From Porphyrobacter sp. (GTDB lineage Bacteria > Pseudomonadota > Alphaproteobacteria > Sphingomonadales > Sphingomonadaceae), in assembly GCA_027533455.1 (NCBI GenBank), contig JAPZUC010000002.1, forward strand, positions 620,001-684,000: a stretch of 64,000 nt of DNA. The letters run 5' to 3'. Below are positions 17,169-26,969 of the stretch, one piece after another. The position numbers and the translations under genes are program-made. The notes under the pieces are model-generated. The model had not been told where the DNA came from and did not search any database. It saw nothing but the letters and a program-made list of their open reading frames with translations. The number at the start of each line of letters is the position of its first letter. Position 1 is the stretch's first letter.

Positions 17169-19088
17169 TTAGCCCTTCTTGTCTTCGTCGACCTCGGAGA
17201 ACTCGGCGTCGACGACGTCTTCGGCCGGAGCTTCTTCAGCGGCAGCAGCCTCGCCATCCGGCCCTGCGGCCTGCTGGGCTTCGTAGATCTGCTGGCCCAT
17301 CTTCATGGCGGCCTGCGTCAGCGCCTGCGCCTTTGCGTTGATGTCATCGGCATCGCCGCCTTCAAGCGCCGTCTTGACCGCGGCGATCGCGGCTTCGACG
17401 TCGGCCTTGGTGCCGGCGTCGATCTTGGCGCCGTGCTCTTCCAGCTGCTTTTCGGTCGCATGGACAAGGCTGTCGGCCTGGTTGCGCGCTTCAGCGGCAG
17501 CCCGGCGCTTCTTGTCCTCCTCGGCGAACTTCTCGGCATCCTTGACCATCTGGTCGATGTCGTTGTCGCTGAGACCGCCCGAAGCCTGGATCTTGATCGT
17601 CTGCTCCTTGCCGGTGCCCTTGTCCTTGGCCGCCACCGACACGATGCCGTTGGCGTCGATGTCGAAGGTCACTTCGATCTGCGGCACGCCGCGGGGCGCC
17701 GGGGGAATGCCGATCAGGTCGAAATTGCCGAGCAACTTGTTGTCAGCCGCCATCTCGCGTTCGCCCTGATAGACCTTGATCGTCACCGCGTTCTGGTTGT
17801 CTTCGGCGGTCGAGTAGGTCTGGGTCTTCTTGGTAGGGATGGTGGTGTTGCGGTCGATCATGCGGGTGAACACGCCGCCCAGCGTTTCGATGCCGAGCGA
17901 CAGCGGGGTCACATCCAGCAGCAGCACGTCCTTGACGTCGCCCTGAAGCACGCCCGCCTGAATGGCAGCGCCCATTGCCACGACCTCATCGGGGTTCACG
18001 CCGGTGTGCGGCTTGGCACCGAAGAACTGCTCCACGACTTCACGAACGCGGGGCATACGGGTCATCCCGCCGACAAGGATCACCTCGTCGACCTGATCCT
18101 TGCTGATGCCCGCGTCAGCGAGCGCCTTCTTGCACGGATCGAGCGTGCGCTGGATCAGACCGTCGACCATCTTTTCGAGGTCGGCTCGGGTGATCGTCTC
18201 CACCAGGTGCAGCGGGGTGGTGCTGCCACCTTCCATGCGCGCGGTGATGAAGGGCAGGTTGATTTCGGTGGTCGCGGCGCTCGAAAGCTCGATCTTGGCC
18301 TTCTCGGCGGCTTCCTTCAGACGCTGCAGCGCGAGCTTGTCGGTCTTGAGGTCCATGCTCTCCTTCTTCTTGAAGGAATCAGCGAGGAACTCGACAATCG
18401 CATTGTCGAAGTCTTCACCGCCGAGGAAGGTGTCGCCGTTGGTCGACTTCACTTCGAACACGCCGTCACCGATTTCGAGGATCGAGACGTCGAAGGTGCC
18501 GCCGCCAAGGTCATAGACGGCGATGGTCTTGCCGTCGTCCTTGTCCATGCCATAGGCGAGCGCGGCCGCCGTCGGCTCGTTGATGATGCGCAGAACTTCA
18601 AGCCCTGCGATCTGGCCAGCATCCTTGGTGGCCTGACGCTGGGCGTCGTTGAAGTAGGCGGGCACAGTGATGACTGCCTGCGTCACGGTCTCGCCAAGAT
18701 AGCTCTCGGCGGTTTCCTTCATCTTTTGGAGAATGAAGGCGGAGACCTGCGAGGGGCTGTAATCCTCGCCGCCGGCATTTACCCAGGCGTCGCCGTTCTT
18801 GCCCTTGGTGATCTTGTAGGGGACGAGCTCCATGTCCTTCTTGGTCATGGGATCATCGAACCGGCGGCCGATAAGGCGCTTGATCGCGAAGAGCGTATTG
18901 TCGGGGTTGGTGACCGCCTGCCGCTTGGCGGGCTGGCCGATCAGGCGCTGGCCATCCTTAGTGAAGGCCACAATCGACGGCGTGGTGCGCGCGCCTTCCG
19001 AATTTTCGATAACCTTGGGCTTGCCGCCGTCCATGACAGCAACGCAGGAGTTGGTGGTGCCGAGGTCGATACCGATTACTTTACCCAT
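17169..19088 (-). CDS. dnaK: Chaperone protein DnaK (Hsp70)
   Basis: ATP-dependent folding chaperone, 639 aa from the ATG at 19088 ([14 protein letters not shown]). The nucleotide-binding domain has the [12 protein letters not shown] phosphate loop, [23 protein letters not shown] and [10 protein letters not shown]. The substrate-binding domain and helical lid follow, with an acidic C-terminal tail ending EVDEDKKG. A frame extending five codons upstream is rejected because the family starts at MGKVIG. A sigma-32-like promoter lies about 90 bp upstream. Confidence 0.98.
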   Translation of the reverse strand: MGKVIGIDLGTTNSCVAVMDGGKPKVIENSEGARTTPSIVAFTKDGQRLIGQPAKRQAVTNPDNTLFAIKRLIGRRFDDPMTKKDMELVPYKITKGKNGDAWVNAGGEDYSPSQVSAFILQKMKETAESYLGETVTQAVITVPAYFNDAQRQATKDAGQIAGLEVLRIINEPTAAALAYGMDKDDGKTIAVYDLGGGTFDVSILEIGDGVFEVKSTNGDTFLGGEDFDNAIVEFLADSFKKKESMDLKTDKLALQRLKEAAEKAKIELSSAATTEINLPFITARMEGGSTTPLHLVETITRADLEKMVDGLIQRTLDPCKKALADAGISKDQVDEVILVGGMTRMPRVREVVEQFFGAKPHTGVNPDEVVAMGAAIQAGVLQGDVKDVLLLDVTPLSLGIETLGGVFTRMIDRNTTIPTKKTQTYSTAEDNQNAVTIKVYQGEREMAADNKLLGNFDLIGIPPAPRGVPQIEVTFDIDANGIVSVAAKDKGTGKEQTIKIQASGGLSDNDIDQMVKDAEKFAEEDKKRRAAAEARNQADSLVHATEKQLEEHGAKIDAGTKADVEAAIAAVKTALEGGDADDINAKAQALTQAAMKMGQQIYEAQQAAGPDGEAAAAEEAPAEDVVDAEFSEVDEDKKG

Positions 19089-19181
19089 TGTTTCCCCATC
19101 CATAAGGACAATTGTTGGACACCGCTGCCTTCAGCTTCCCGGATATCGGCAAAGCACGTTGGCGGCTCGTTTGTGAGGGCG

Positions 19182-19209
19182 ATATAGGTGTGCTTTCGCT
19201 TGGCACAAG
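19182..19209 (-). promoter_or_regulatory. Sigma-32 (RpoH)-like promoter for dnaK
   Basis: On the minus strand a CTTGTG -35 element (19209-19204) is followed, after 15 nt, by CCTATAT (19188-19182). This resembles the CTTG...CC(C/T)ATnT pattern of alphaproteobacterial heat-shock promoters. It would give a leader of about 85-90 nt for dnaK. No CIRCE inverted repeat is visible here, although hrcA is in the window. Confidence 0.45.
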
Positions 19210-19266
19210 AGAGCCCCGCTTCTAGATTTCGGGCGAATTGATGCCGTTTCACAGGGAGACAATACC

Positions 19267-19761
19267 GTGAGTTCCATCCGCAATGCCGCGCTGATGCTTC
19301 TGGCTGGCGCGCTTCTGCCGGCTCTGGCGGCCTGTTCGGACGAGGCTGATACCCCCGCGCAAGGCACAGTGACTGCTGAGGCGAGCGCGGGTCTGACCGT
19401 CTCCAACGCCCGCGTCGTGTTGCCGCCGGTCGCGGGCAATCCGGCGGCGGTCTACTTCGATCTGTCCTATGAGGGCGCGCCCGGCGTTACGCTTGACGCC
19501 GTCGACATAGCAGGCGCGGGCATGACGATGATCCACGATTACGCGGAAAGCGCCGGCAAGATGCAAATGGTGATGACCGATGCCGTGCCGCTCGATGCAG
19601 GCACGCCGCTCAGCTTTGCCCCCGGAGGCCTGCATGTAATGGCCATGGATCCATCTGACGCGCTGAAGGCGGGCGGCAATGCCAAGGTCACCTTGACCCT
19701 GTCGAACGGGATGACCGCCACTCTCGATGCTCCGGTGCGTGCGGCAGGAGACGAGCGCTGA
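19267..19761 (+). CDS. PCu(A)C copper chaperone lipoprotein
   Basis: 164 aa. The start is GTG at 19267 with GGGAGA about 8 nt upstream. The lipoprotein signal ends in LAAC (Cys23), so the protein is probably anchored in the periplasm. The PCu(A)C copper-binding pattern is exact: His90-X10-Met101-X21-His123-X-Met125. The family delivers Cu(I) for cytochrome oxidase assembly. It is divergent from dnaK and followed within 3 bp by a broken gene that probably belonged to the same transcript. Confidence 0.9.
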   Translation: MSSIRNAALMLLAGALLPALAACSDEADTPAQGTVTAEASAGLTVSNARVVLPPVAGNPAAVYFDLSYEGAPGVTLDAVDIAGAGMTMIHDYAESAGKMQMVMTDAVPLDAGTPLSFAPGGLHVMAMDPSDALKAGGNAKVTLTLSNGMTATLDAPVRAAGDER

Positions 19762-19763
19762 TC

Positions 19764-20297
19764 ATGCCCCCCGCCGTGCGGGAACGGGCCGGACTATCTC
19801 CGGCCCCCGCCCTCACCTGCCCGGCAGGCGGCGCACGGTTCCTTACCCCGGGCGAAATCGCGCTGACGCGGTCGGTATTTGGCGATGCGATCGATTATGC
19901 GCAGGTGACAGTGAAGCGCCGCAAGTTCTTCCCGCTGCAGCCACGGGTCGTGACGATGGCTCCGATGGGCCACCTCCATTTCCACCCCGAAGCCCCCCAT
20001 TACTGTGACGATTTCGCCGCCGCCGATCTCGATGCTCAGGCGCATTTCATCCACGAAATGACGCACGTCTGGCAGGTATAGACACGCGGACGCTGGTATC
20101 TGGTGCTGCGCCGCCACCCTTGGTGCCGATACGATTACGCCCTGAAGCCGGGCTGGGATCTGGAGCGCTACGGGCTGGAACAACAGGCCGAGATCGTGCG
20201 CCATGCCTTCGTGCTGCGTAGCGGGTTACGGGTGCCCGGCGTCGGCGATGCAGCAACTAATGATAACCTCGTCGCTTTTGCGGGAGCGGATGCATGA
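19764..20297 (+). pseudogene. HEXXH-motif protein interrupted by an in-frame amber stop
   Basis: The frame runs 105 codons from ATG 19764 to TAG at 20079-20081. It then stays open in the same frame for 71 more codons to 20297. The first part ends in FIHEMTHVWQV, which contains a zincin-like HEMTH (97-101). The read-on part (RGRWYLVLRRHPWCRYDYAL and beyond) looks like the natural continuation of the small proteins labelled vgr-related in sphingomonads (from memory). A single CAG-to-TAG change would explain the stop. Alternatives are a sequencing error or amber readthrough. The first part lacks the conserved C-terminal half, so it is probably non-functional as it stands. Confidence 0.75.
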
Positions 20298-20867
20298 GCG
20301 ATTTCGAGTTCGTCTTCGTCCTCTATAGCCTGATCCTCGGTCTCTCGCTGGTCGAGTTGCTGAACGGGCTTGGCCGGACGCTCGAGTTCAAGCTCGCGCG
20401 GCAGAAGGGCGACAGGGCTTTCTCGCTGGGCTTGCTGACCCCGCTGCTGGCGCTGTTCGTGATTCTCGACCTCCTGTCGTTCTGGATCTTTGCATGGATC
20501 GTGCAGGACCATGTCATCGCCGAGCGCTTCACCGTCCTCGGCGTGCTGGTGTTCGCGAGCGCCTATCTCCCTTGCGAGCCGCCTCGTCTTTCCGAGCGAC
20601 CCGCAGAACTTCACCGAACTCGACACGCATTACTTCCGGGTGAGGCGGACGGTGTTCGGGATGCTACTGCTGATGGTGGCAGTGCAGTGGCTGTTTCTGC
20701 TCTCGGTCTCTGCAATCTCAGGTAGGCTGGTCACGCTCGCCAGCATTGGTGCGACGGCCATTCTGGTCGTGTTGATGCTGGCGGGGATGGTTGTCAGAGG
20801 TAAGCGCGCGAACATTGCCGTGCTGGGGCTGCTGATCGCGCGCTATCTCGTGATTTATGCCATGTAA
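20294..20867 (+). pseudogene. Five-segment membrane protein broken by a +1 frameshift
   Basis: ATG 20294 overlaps the previous gene's TGA (ATGA). The frame encodes MSDFEFVFVLYSLILGLSLVELL and two further membrane segments up to about codon 92, then runs out of sense after AYL. The +1 frame from about 20571 continues naturally (LASRLVFPSDPQNFTELD...) with two or three more membrane segments, to the stop at 20867. Deleting one C from the CCC run at 20569-20571 restores a continuous 190-aa protein. Function unknown. Either a recent mutation or a sequencing error; it is directly next to another broken gene. Confidence 0.75.
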
Positions 20868-20873
20868 TCGGGC

Positions 20874-21146
20874 TCAGTTCGGGCAGCGCACGCTGTATTC
20901 GCGGCCGTTTTCATCGACGCGGTAGCATTCGCCGTTGTCGCGCTTCTTGATTAGCGTTCCTCCGACACCGCCCGCCGCAGCGCCAATTGCCGCGCCGGTG
21001 CCGACATCGCCACCGGTAACAGCCCCTACCGCAGCGCTCGCCGCAGCACCGACAGCAGCGCCCTCGATAGCATAGTTATCGGCGCAAGCCCCGAGCGACA
21101 ACGCCGCTGCCGCGCCGAGGAAGCCTGTGAAAAATCGCTTGGTCAT
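20874..21146 (-). CDS. Glycine-zipper lipoprotein
   Basis: 90 aa. The signal peptide ends in the lipobox LGAC (Cys21). The mature part is an Ala/Gly-rich stretch of repeated GxxxG steps (about 29-65), typical of glycine-zipper or 17-kDa-antigen-like outer-membrane lipoproteins. A short hydrophilic C-terminus with Cys73 and Cys88 follows. Converges on the frameshifted membrane-protein gene with a 6 bp gap. Function unknown; an envelope structural role is typical of the class. Confidence 0.75.
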   Translation of the reverse strand: MTKRFFTGFLGAAAALSLGACADNYAIEGAAVGAAASAAVGAVTGGDVGTGAAIGAAAGGVGGTLIKKRDNGECYRVDENGREYSVRCPN

Positions 21147-21233
21147 GCTGTCTCTCCGGATAATCGGGTGGATACCCGAGGCTACCGGTGAGCAGGCATG
21201 TATGTTCCTCGGCTCGGCGCGCGCGCGGGCCGA

Positions 21234-21803
21234 TCAGTCCGGCTTCTTTGCCACCGCCACCATTGCAGCGCGCAGCAGGCGGTCCTTGATCATCCAACCG
21301 GCCTGCATTTCCGAGACGACCGTGCCCGGTTCATGGTCGGTGCTCGGCACTTCGAGCATCGCCTGATGCTGGTTCGGATCGAGTGGCAGGCCGACCGCAG
21401 CGATGCGGGTGATGCCGTGGCTGGCAAAGACCTTTTCCAACTCGCGCTGGGTGGCTTCTATGCCGAACACGAGGCCCTTCATGCTGTCGTCCTCGCGCAA
21501 GGACTGGGGGATCGCATCGATCGCGCGCGACAGGTTGTCCGCCACCGAGAGAATGTCGCGGGCAAAGCCCGTCGCTGCATAGGCGCGCGCCTCGTCCTTC
21601 TCGCGCTCCAGGCGGCGACGCACGTTCTGTGTTTCAGCCTGCGCGTATAGCACGTCCTGCTTGGCGTTTTCGAGATCACGGCGCAGCGATTCGAGCGCTT
21701 CGGCCATATCCTCGGCTTCATCCCCGCCCTCGCGCAGATGCTCGGGCACGCCCTTCAATTCATCTTCAACCGCCTGATCCAGCGGCTTTTCCTTGTCGGT
21801 CAT
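21234..21803 (-). CDS. grpE: Nucleotide exchange factor GrpE
   Basis: Releases ADP from DnaK, 189 aa. A long N-terminal coiled coil (about 25-75, including LESLRRDLENAKQDVLYAQA) is followed by the C-terminal beta domain (GMIKDRLLRAAMVAV-like end). The start is taken as ATG 21803, which has GGAAAG about 10 nt upstream. A TTG at 21824 overlapping the hrcA stop would add seven residues and is less likely. Directly downstream of hrcA, as in many alphaproteobacteria. Confidence 0.94.
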   Translation of the reverse strand: MTDKEKPLDQAVEDELKGVPEHLREGGDEAEDMAEALESLRRDLENAKQDVLYAQAETQNVRRRLEREKDEARAYAATGFARDILSVADNLSRAIDAIPQSLREDDSMKGLVFGIEATQRELEKVFASHGITRIAAVGLPLDPNQHQAMLEVPSTDHEPGTVVSEMQAGWMIKDRLLRAAMVAVAKKPD

Positions 21804-21820
21804 TTCTGTCGGCTTTCCAT

Positions 21821-22864
21821 TCAAGCGATGAGCTTGCCCAGCGAACGGGCGGTCAAATCCACCATGGGGACAACCCGCGCGTAATTCAACCGCGTGGGGC
21901 CGATCACGCCCAGCACGCCGACCACCCGTCCCTCGCGGTCACGATAGGGCGAAGCGATGACTGATGAGCCGGAAAGCGCGAACAGGCGGTTCTCGGAACC
22001 GATGAAAATGCGGGTCGCGTCAGCCTCGCGCGCCGAATCGAGCAATTCGGCGACGGATTGCTTGTTCTCCAGATCCTCAAGCAGCATCCGCACCCGCTCG
22101 ATATCGCCGAGCGCGACTTCATCCAGCAGGTTCGCCGCGCCGCGGACGATCAGCACGGGCCGCGCGGCGGCATCCTCGCTCCACACTGCCAGCCCGCGTT
22201 CGACCAGATCGCGCGAGGCATCGTCGAGCTGCGAGCGACCGGCGCTGATCTCGGTGCGCATGGCGCGCGCGGCCTCGGCAAGCGTGCGTCCGGCGAGGCG
22301 CGCAGTGATATAGTTCGATGCCCGGTCGAGCGCCCCGGGATTGAGCGCGCCGCCAATGGTCAGCACGCGGTTCTCGACCGCGCCATCCTCTCCCACCAGC
22401 ACGGCCAGCGCCCTGCCCTGCCCCAGATCGACGAGGCTGAACTGCGCAAGCCGCTGTTCGCGCGGGGCAACCAGCACCATGCCCGCTGCGCCCGACAGGT
22501 CGGAAAGGATCGCTGAAGCCTGTTTCAGTGCGGCCTCGACTGGCCCCGCCCCTGCCAGCCGCGCCTCGATCGCCGCCTGTTCCTGCGCGGTAGGCTCGGC
22601 CACGCGCATCATGCCATCGACGAAGATCCTGAGCCCCGCATCGGTGGGCAACCGCCCCGCACTGGTATGCGGCGCGGCAAGCAGGCCTGCGGTCTCGAGG
22701 TCGGCCAGTACCGACCGGATCGACGCGGGCGAGAGGTTGAGCGTGCCGTCTGCCGCAAGGGTCTTCGAACCGACCGGCTGCCCGCTGGCGATATATTCTT
22801 CCACCACACGCTGGAAAATGTCGCGCGCGCGCTGGGTCAGTTCGGTGACGGGGAGCGAGGTCAT
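21821..22864 (-). CDS. hrcA: Heat-inducible transcription repressor HrcA
   Basis: 347 aa. The N-terminal winged helix reads [25 protein letters not shown], followed by the GAF-like dimerisation region of the family and a conserved C-terminus ([22 protein letters not shown]). HrcA binds CIRCE, an inverted repeat usually placed before groESL; none is visible in this window, so its main target is probably elsewhere. It is transcribed ahead of grpE and divergently from rph. Confidence 0.96.
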   Translation of the reverse strand: MTSLPVTELTQRARDIFQRVVEEYIASGQPVGSKTLAADGTLNLSPASIRSVLADLETAGLLAAPHTSAGRLPTDAGLRIFVDGMMRVAEPTAQEQAAIEARLAGAGPVEAALKQASAILSDLSGAAGMVLVAPREQRLAQFSLVDLGQGRALAVLVGEDGAVENRVLTIGGALNPGALDRASNYITARLAGRTLAEAARAMRTEISAGRSQLDDASRDLVERGLAVWSEDAAARPVLIVRGAANLLDEVALGDIERVRMLLEDLENKQSVAELLDSAREADATRIFIGSENRLFALSGSSVIASPYRDREGRVVGVLGVIGPTRLNYARVVPMVDLTARSLGKLIA

Positions 22865-22916
22865 GGCGATTTGCTAACCGCTATCGCCAGCTTTCTCAAA
22901 TTCCGTTCGCCGCAAG

Positions 22917-22926
22917 CTTGTCGAAG
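22917..22926. repeat. REP-like half-site CTTGTCGAAG
   Basis: Second copy of the motif seen at 4699-4708, here extended on the left to AAGCTTGTCGAAG. It lies in the 111 bp divergent hrcA/rph gap. Possible remnant of a repeated extragenic palindrome. Confidence 0.35.
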
Positions 22927-22975
22927 CACCGCAATTTCTTCTAGCGCGGTCGGCAACATCATAAGGACAATCCCC

Positions 22976-23689
22976 ATGCGCCCTTCAGGACGCGCGCCCG
23001 ATGAAATGCGCGCCATCACGATTCAGACCGGTTTCACCCGCCACGCCGAAGGATCGGTGCTGATCGGCTTCGGCGACACCAAGGTGTTGTGCACCGCCAG
23101 CGTCGAAAAAGGCGTGCCGCCATGGCTGCGCGGCAAAGGTGAAGGCTGGGTTACGGGTGAATACTCGATGCTCCCGCGCGCAACCCATACTCGCGGACAG
23201 CGCGAGGCGGCGAAGGGCAAGCAGACAGGCCGCACGCAGGAAATCCAGCGACTTATCGGGCGCAGCTTGCGTGCCGTGGTCGATCTCCAGAAGCTCGGAG
23301 AGCGGCAGATCACGCTCGATTGCGACGTGATCCAGGCCGATGGCGGCACGCGCACGGCGGCCATTTCCGGCGCCTGGATCGCGCTGCGTCTGGCTGTGAA
23401 TGGCCTGATGGCGTCGGGCGATATCAAGCACGATCCGATTTCTGCGCAGGTCGCGGGCATTTCCTGCGGGATATTCAAGGGCACGCCGGTACTCGATCTC
23501 GACTACGATGAGGATTCGAACGCCGAAGCTGACGGCAATTTTGTACTGCTTTCGGGCGGCAAGATCGCTGAAGTGCAGGCGACCGCCGAAGGCGCTACCT
23601 ACGACGAGGAAGCCCTCCTGCGCCTCCTGCGCCTCGCCCGCATCGGCTGCGACCGCATCTTTGCCGCGCAGTTGGACGCAGTGAAATGA
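22976..23689 (+). CDS. rph: Ribonuclease PH
   Basis: Phosphorolytic 3' exoribonuclease trimming tRNA 3' ends, 237 aa from ATG 22976 with AAGGA upstream. Family signatures are readable: [12 protein letters not shown] at the start, [12 protein letters not shown], and the phosphate and metal region [15 protein letters not shown]. The last 4 bp overlap the rdgB start (ATGA), which indicates translational coupling. A longer upstream frame from 22667 overlaps hrcA antisense and is rejected. Confidence 0.97.
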   Translation: MRPSGRAPDEMRAITIQTGFTRHAEGSVLIGFGDTKVLCTASVEKGVPPWLRGKGEGWVTGEYSMLPRATHTRGQREAAKGKQTGRTQEIQRLIGRSLRAVVDLQKLGERQITLDCDVIQADGGTRTAAISGAWIALRLAVNGLMASGDIKHDPISAQVAGISCGIFKGTPVLDLDYDEDSNAEADGNFVLLSGGKIAEVQATAEGATYDEEALLRLLRLARIGCDRIFAAQLDAVK

Positions 23690-24315
23690 CACGCCGCCTC
23701 GGCTCGGGATCGCTTGTTATTGCCACGCATAATGCGGGCAAGCTCAAGGAGATTTCCGCGCTGCTCGATCCTTACGGCGTGAAGTGCCTCTCGGCCGGAT
23801 CGCTGGGCCTGCCCGAACCGGCCGAGACCGGCACCACCTTCGCCCAGAATGCGCTTCTGAAGGCGCGTGCGGCGGCGGAGGCTTCTGGGCTGGCGGCACT
23901 CGCCGACGACAGCGGCCTCAGCGTCGCGGCACTGGACGGCCGCCCCGGCGTCTACACCGCTGACTGGGCTGCCCGGCAATGGTTCGAAGGCGCGCCGGGC
24001 CGCGACTGGTACATGGCGATGGGCAAGGTCGAAGGCATGCTCGCCGCGAAAGGTGCAGAGGTCGACCGGTCAGCCGCGTTCCATTGCGTGCTCGCGTTGG
24101 CTTGGCCCGACGGCGAATATGCGATCTACGAAGGCCGCTGTGATGGCAGTCTCACCTGGCCACCGCGCGGCGCGCTCGGCTTTGGCTATGATCCGGTGTT
24201 CGTACCCACCGGTAGCGGCCAGACATTCGCCGAGATCGCACCGGAGCAAAAGCACGCCATCAGCCACCGCGCCAATGCCTTTGCCAAGCTCGTCGCCGAA
24301 CAGTTCGGGCGCTAG
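23686..24315 (+). CDS. rdgB: Non-canonical purine NTP pyrophosphatase (RdgB/HAM1)
   Basis: Hydrolyses ITP, dITP and XTP to keep them out of nucleic acids, 209 aa. Signatures: [13 protein letters not shown] near the N-terminus, [17 protein letters not shown], and [10 protein letters not shown] with the final SHRANAF segment. The start overlaps the rph stop by 4 bp. Converges on the CAP-family gene, with 1 bp between the stops. Confidence 0.96.
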   Translation: MTRRLGSGSLVIATHNAGKLKEISALLDPYGVKCLSAGSLGLPEPAETGTTFAQNALLKARAAAEASGLAALADDSGLSVAALDGRPGVYTADWAARQWFEGAPGRDWYMAMGKVEGMLAAKGAEVDRSAAFHCVLALAWPDGEYAIYEGRCDGSLTWPPRGALGFGYDPVFVPTGSGQTFAEIAPEQKHAISHRANAFAKLVAEQFGR

Positions 24316-24316
24316 C

Positions 24317-24877
24317 TTAACGCCGGCTACGCTCGCCGGCGGTTTCGATGCGCTGGCCCCAGATATTGCCTGCGGGCCAGTAGCGGCAGACCAGCACCTC
24401 GTCGGTTCGGGTGCGGGCGATGGCGCAGCCGACTTCGCGCGTCTCGGGCCAGATTATCTGCGTGTAATGCCCGACATCGCTCCAGCGTCCGGTGCGGGAG
24501 ACCTCGGGGAAATTGCCGGGGCGAAAGTGCTGTTTCTCGTCGACGAAAAAGCCGACCATTTCCCACGGCGACCAGCGATCGCGCGGGCCGCGCCACAGGT
24601 TTTCGCCTTGCCCCTTGCGCTGTTCGATCGAAGCGTGTTCGTAAAGATCGCGCGCGGCGAGATGCTCGGCCCAAATTTGCGCATCCCGTTCAAGCCGGTC
24701 GCTCCAAACGAGCAAGGGCGCGCCAGCGTCGTTCCGCGCGAGATTATGCGCGGTGAGGAAATCACGCTCGGTGGGCGAGGGATAGCGGTCGGCCTGCGGG
24801 TGTGCAGGCGCCGCTGTCAGGGCGAGCACGACACCAAGGGCTTGGGCAATCGGCGATGCAAGGCTAAAGCGGCGCAT
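24317..24877 (-). CDS. Secreted CAP/SCP-domain protein
   Basis: 186 aa with an N-terminal signal peptide (hydrophobic core ALGVVLALTAAPA). The single CAP domain shows the signature VGHYTQIIWPETREVGC (CAP1-like) and VCRYWPAGNIWGQ (CAP2-like), plus HNLARND near the start with the family His. Bacterial CAP proteins are secreted or cell-surface; the activity is uncertain. Converges on rdgB. Not obviously linked to its neighbours. Confidence 0.88.
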   Translation of the reverse strand: MRRFSLASPIAQALGVVLALTAAPAHPQADRYPSPTERDFLTAHNLARNDAGAPLLVWSDRLERDAQIWAEHLAARDLYEHASIEQRKGQGENLWRGPRDRWSPWEMVGFFVDEKQHFRPGNFPEVSRTGRWSDVGHYTQIIWPETREVGCAIARTRTDEVLVCRYWPAGNIWGQRIETAGERSRR

Positions 24878-24924
24878 GACATCGCTCTATCCTGATTTGA
24901 TTAAGCGAGGCTGAAGCTTTTTCC

Positions 24925-26076
24925 GTGGCCCGCGCGCTTTATATCCACTGGCCGTTCTGCGCCAAGAAATGCCCCTATTGCGACTTCAACTCGCATGTCA
25001 GGGACGGGGTCGATGTGCCTGCATGGGAGGCGGCGCTGATCGCGGACATGCGTGCCGAGGCTGCGGTCGCAGGAGGCGAGAGCCTCACCTCGATTTTCTT
25101 CGGCGGCGGCACCCCTTCGCTCATGCCGCCCGCGCTGGTCGGCGCGCTGATAGCCGAGGCAGACCGCCTGTGGGGTTTTGCACAAGGGATCGAGATCACG
25201 CTGGAGGCCAACCCCTCCTCGGTCGAGACAGCGAAGTTTGCAGGGCTGGCGGCGGCGGGCGTGAACCGCGTGTCGCTCGGCGTGCAGTCGCTGGACGATG
25301 CGGAGCTCAGGTTCCTCGGGCGGCTGCACGGCGCGGACGAGGCGCTGGCAGCGCTGGACATCGCGCAGGCCCATTTCGCGCGCGTCAGCTTCGACATGAT
25401 CTACGCCCTGCCCGGCCACACGCCCGAGCTGTGGGAGCAACGGTTGAGCCGCGCGTTGGGCTTCGGGACGGGGCATATGTCGCTCTATCAGTTGACCATC
25501 GAGCCCGGCACGCGCTTTGCCAGCGATGTGCGGCGCGGCCGGCTCACGCCGCTGGACGATGACGCGGCGGCACAACTTTTTGACGTCACTCAGGAACTCT
25601 CTCTAGCGGCCGAATTGCCTGCCTACGAAACGAGTAACCACGCCCGCCCTGGCGAGGAGAGCCGGCACAATCTCGCCTATTGGCGGTATCAGGATTACGC
25701 CGGAATCGGCCCGGGCGCGCATGGGCGTCGCGGTGGCGTGGCGACGGTGCGGCACAAGAAGCCCGAGAATTTCCTCGCCGCCGTGGCACGGCAGGGGGAA
25801 GGGATCGCCGAGGCGCGAAACCTACCAGTGAGTGAACAGGCCGCCGAGGCATTGCTGATGGGGCTGCGCCTTGCCGAGGGTCTCGATCTGGCGGTGCTGT
25901 CCGCCCGCTTCGGGCTACCCCGCGGGGGTCTGGTAGACGAAGCAGCGCTGGCTCGCCTTTGCAATCTCGGGCTGATTTGGGCTGATGGCTCCCGGATCGG
26001 CGTCGCTCCGCCGGGCCGCCCTCTGCTCGATGCGTTGCTGGCCGAGGTTGTGGCCGACACGCTGGTTGCCGCATGA
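24925..26076 (+). CDS. hemW: Radical SAM heme chaperone HemW
   Basis: 383 aa from a GTG start. The radical SAM cluster motif is Cys12-x3-Cys16-x2-Cys19 (CAKKCPYC). GGGTPSLM and the HemN C-terminal domain follow. HemW lacks the extra N-terminal part of coproporphyrinogen dehydrogenase HemN, and this protein starts directly at the radical SAM barrel, so heme-chaperone HemW is preferred. Overlaps xerC by 4 bp (ATGA). Confidence 0.9.
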   Translation: MARALYIHWPFCAKKCPYCDFNSHVRDGVDVPAWEAALIADMRAEAAVAGGESLTSIFFGGGTPSLMPPALVGALIAEADRLWGFAQGIEITLEANPSSVETAKFAGLAAAGVNRVSLGVQSLDDAELRFLGRLHGADEALAALDIAQAHFARVSFDMIYALPGHTPELWEQRLSRALGFGTGHMSLYQLTIEPGTRFASDVRRGRLTPLDDDAAAQLFDVTQELSLAAELPAYETSNHARPGEESRHNLAYWRYQDYAGIGPGAHGRRGGVATVRHKKPENFLAAVARQGEGIAEARNLPVSEQAAEALLMGLRLAEGLDLAVLSARFGLPRGGLVDEAALARLCNLGLIWADGSRIGVAPPGRPLLDALLAEVVADTLVAA

Positions 26077-26963
26077 GCGCGGGCACGCTTCTGGAGGCGT
26101 GGCGCGCGCATCTTGCCGATAACCGCCGCCGCTCGCCCCATACGGTGCGGGCCTATGTCGCAGCAGCGCAGCGGTTGGTTGCGGCGCGGCAGCTGGAGGA
26201 TTGGCCCGGTGCCGCCCGGATTGAAGCGCATGATCTGCGCGCGCACCTCGCGGCACGCCGTGTAGAGGGTCTGGGCAATGCCAGCACCGCGCGCGAGCTT
26301 TCGGCGCTCAAGGCCTTCATCGCCTTTGCAAGAGTGCAGGCGGGCGATCCCGATCCTGCCGCACCGCGCCTGCGCGGGCCGCGCATAAAGAAGGGCCTCC
26401 CCCGCCCCGTCACACCTGACGAGGCAGAAAACCTTGCCGATTTTGTCGATGAATTCGCGGGCGAGGACTGGATCGGCGCGCGCGACCGGGCGGTACTGCT
26501 GCTGATGTATGGATCGGGTCTGCGGATTGCCGAGGCGCTCTCGCTCACGGGGCGTGACGCTATGCCTGGCGAGGTACTGATGGTGACCGGCAAGGGCGGC
26601 AAGCAGCGTATGGTGCCGCTGCTGCCGGTCACGCGCCAGGCGGTCGGGGAGTATGTGAAGACCTGCCCATGGCCCCTCACGCCCGCAGAACCGCTGTTTC
26701 GCGGTGCCAAGGGCGGGCCGCTCTCGCCCGGCATGGTGCAGCGTGCGATGGCGAATGCACGGCGCGCACTCGGCTTGCCTGACACGGCGACGCCGCATGC
26801 CTTGCGGCACTCCTTCGCGACCCACCTGCTAAGCGCGGGAGCGGATCTGCGCTCGCTTCAGGAACTGCTAGGTCATGCCTCCTTGGGGTCGACCCAGATC
26901 TACACCCGCGTCGATGCAGCCGCGCTGCTGGAGAATTACCGGAAAGCCCACCCGCGCGGGTGA
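26073..26963 (+). CDS. xerC: Tyrosine recombinase XerC
   Basis: 296 aa site-specific recombinase resolving chromosome dimers. N-terminal SAM-like DNA-binding domain (about 1-90) and catalytic domain with the full set Arg151, Lys174, His242, Arg245, His268 and Tyr277. Size and position (chromosomal, after hemW) fit XerC better than a phage integrase. XerD cannot be excluded by eye. Start is translationally coupled to hemW. Confidence 0.88.
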   Translation: MSAGTLLEAWRAHLADNRRRSPHTVRAYVAAAQRLVAARQLEDWPGAARIEAHDLRAHLAARRVEGLGNASTARELSALKAFIAFARVQAGDPDPAAPRLRGPRIKKGLPRPVTPDEAENLADFVDEFAGEDWIGARDRAVLLLMYGSGLRIAEALSLTGRDAMPGEVLMVTGKGGKQRMVPLLPVTRQAVGEYVKTCPWPLTPAEPLFRGAKGGPLSPGMVQRAMANARRALGLPDTATPHALRHSFATHLLSAGADLRSLQELLGHASLGSTQIYTRVDAAALLENYRKAHPRG

Positions 26964-26969
26964 GGCGCG

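Noticed and set aside
17151-19187. 678-aa open frame antisense to dnaK
   Set aside because: Long antisense frames over Hsp70 genes are a well-known codon-bias artefact; dnaK has the full set of family motifs.
20103-20297. Separate 64-aa gene after the amber stop
   Set aside because: Same frame as the upstream part and its natural continuation; treated as one broken gene.
22865-22975. CIRCE element before hrcA
   Set aside because: Looked for the GCACTC-N-GAGTGC type repeat; not present.
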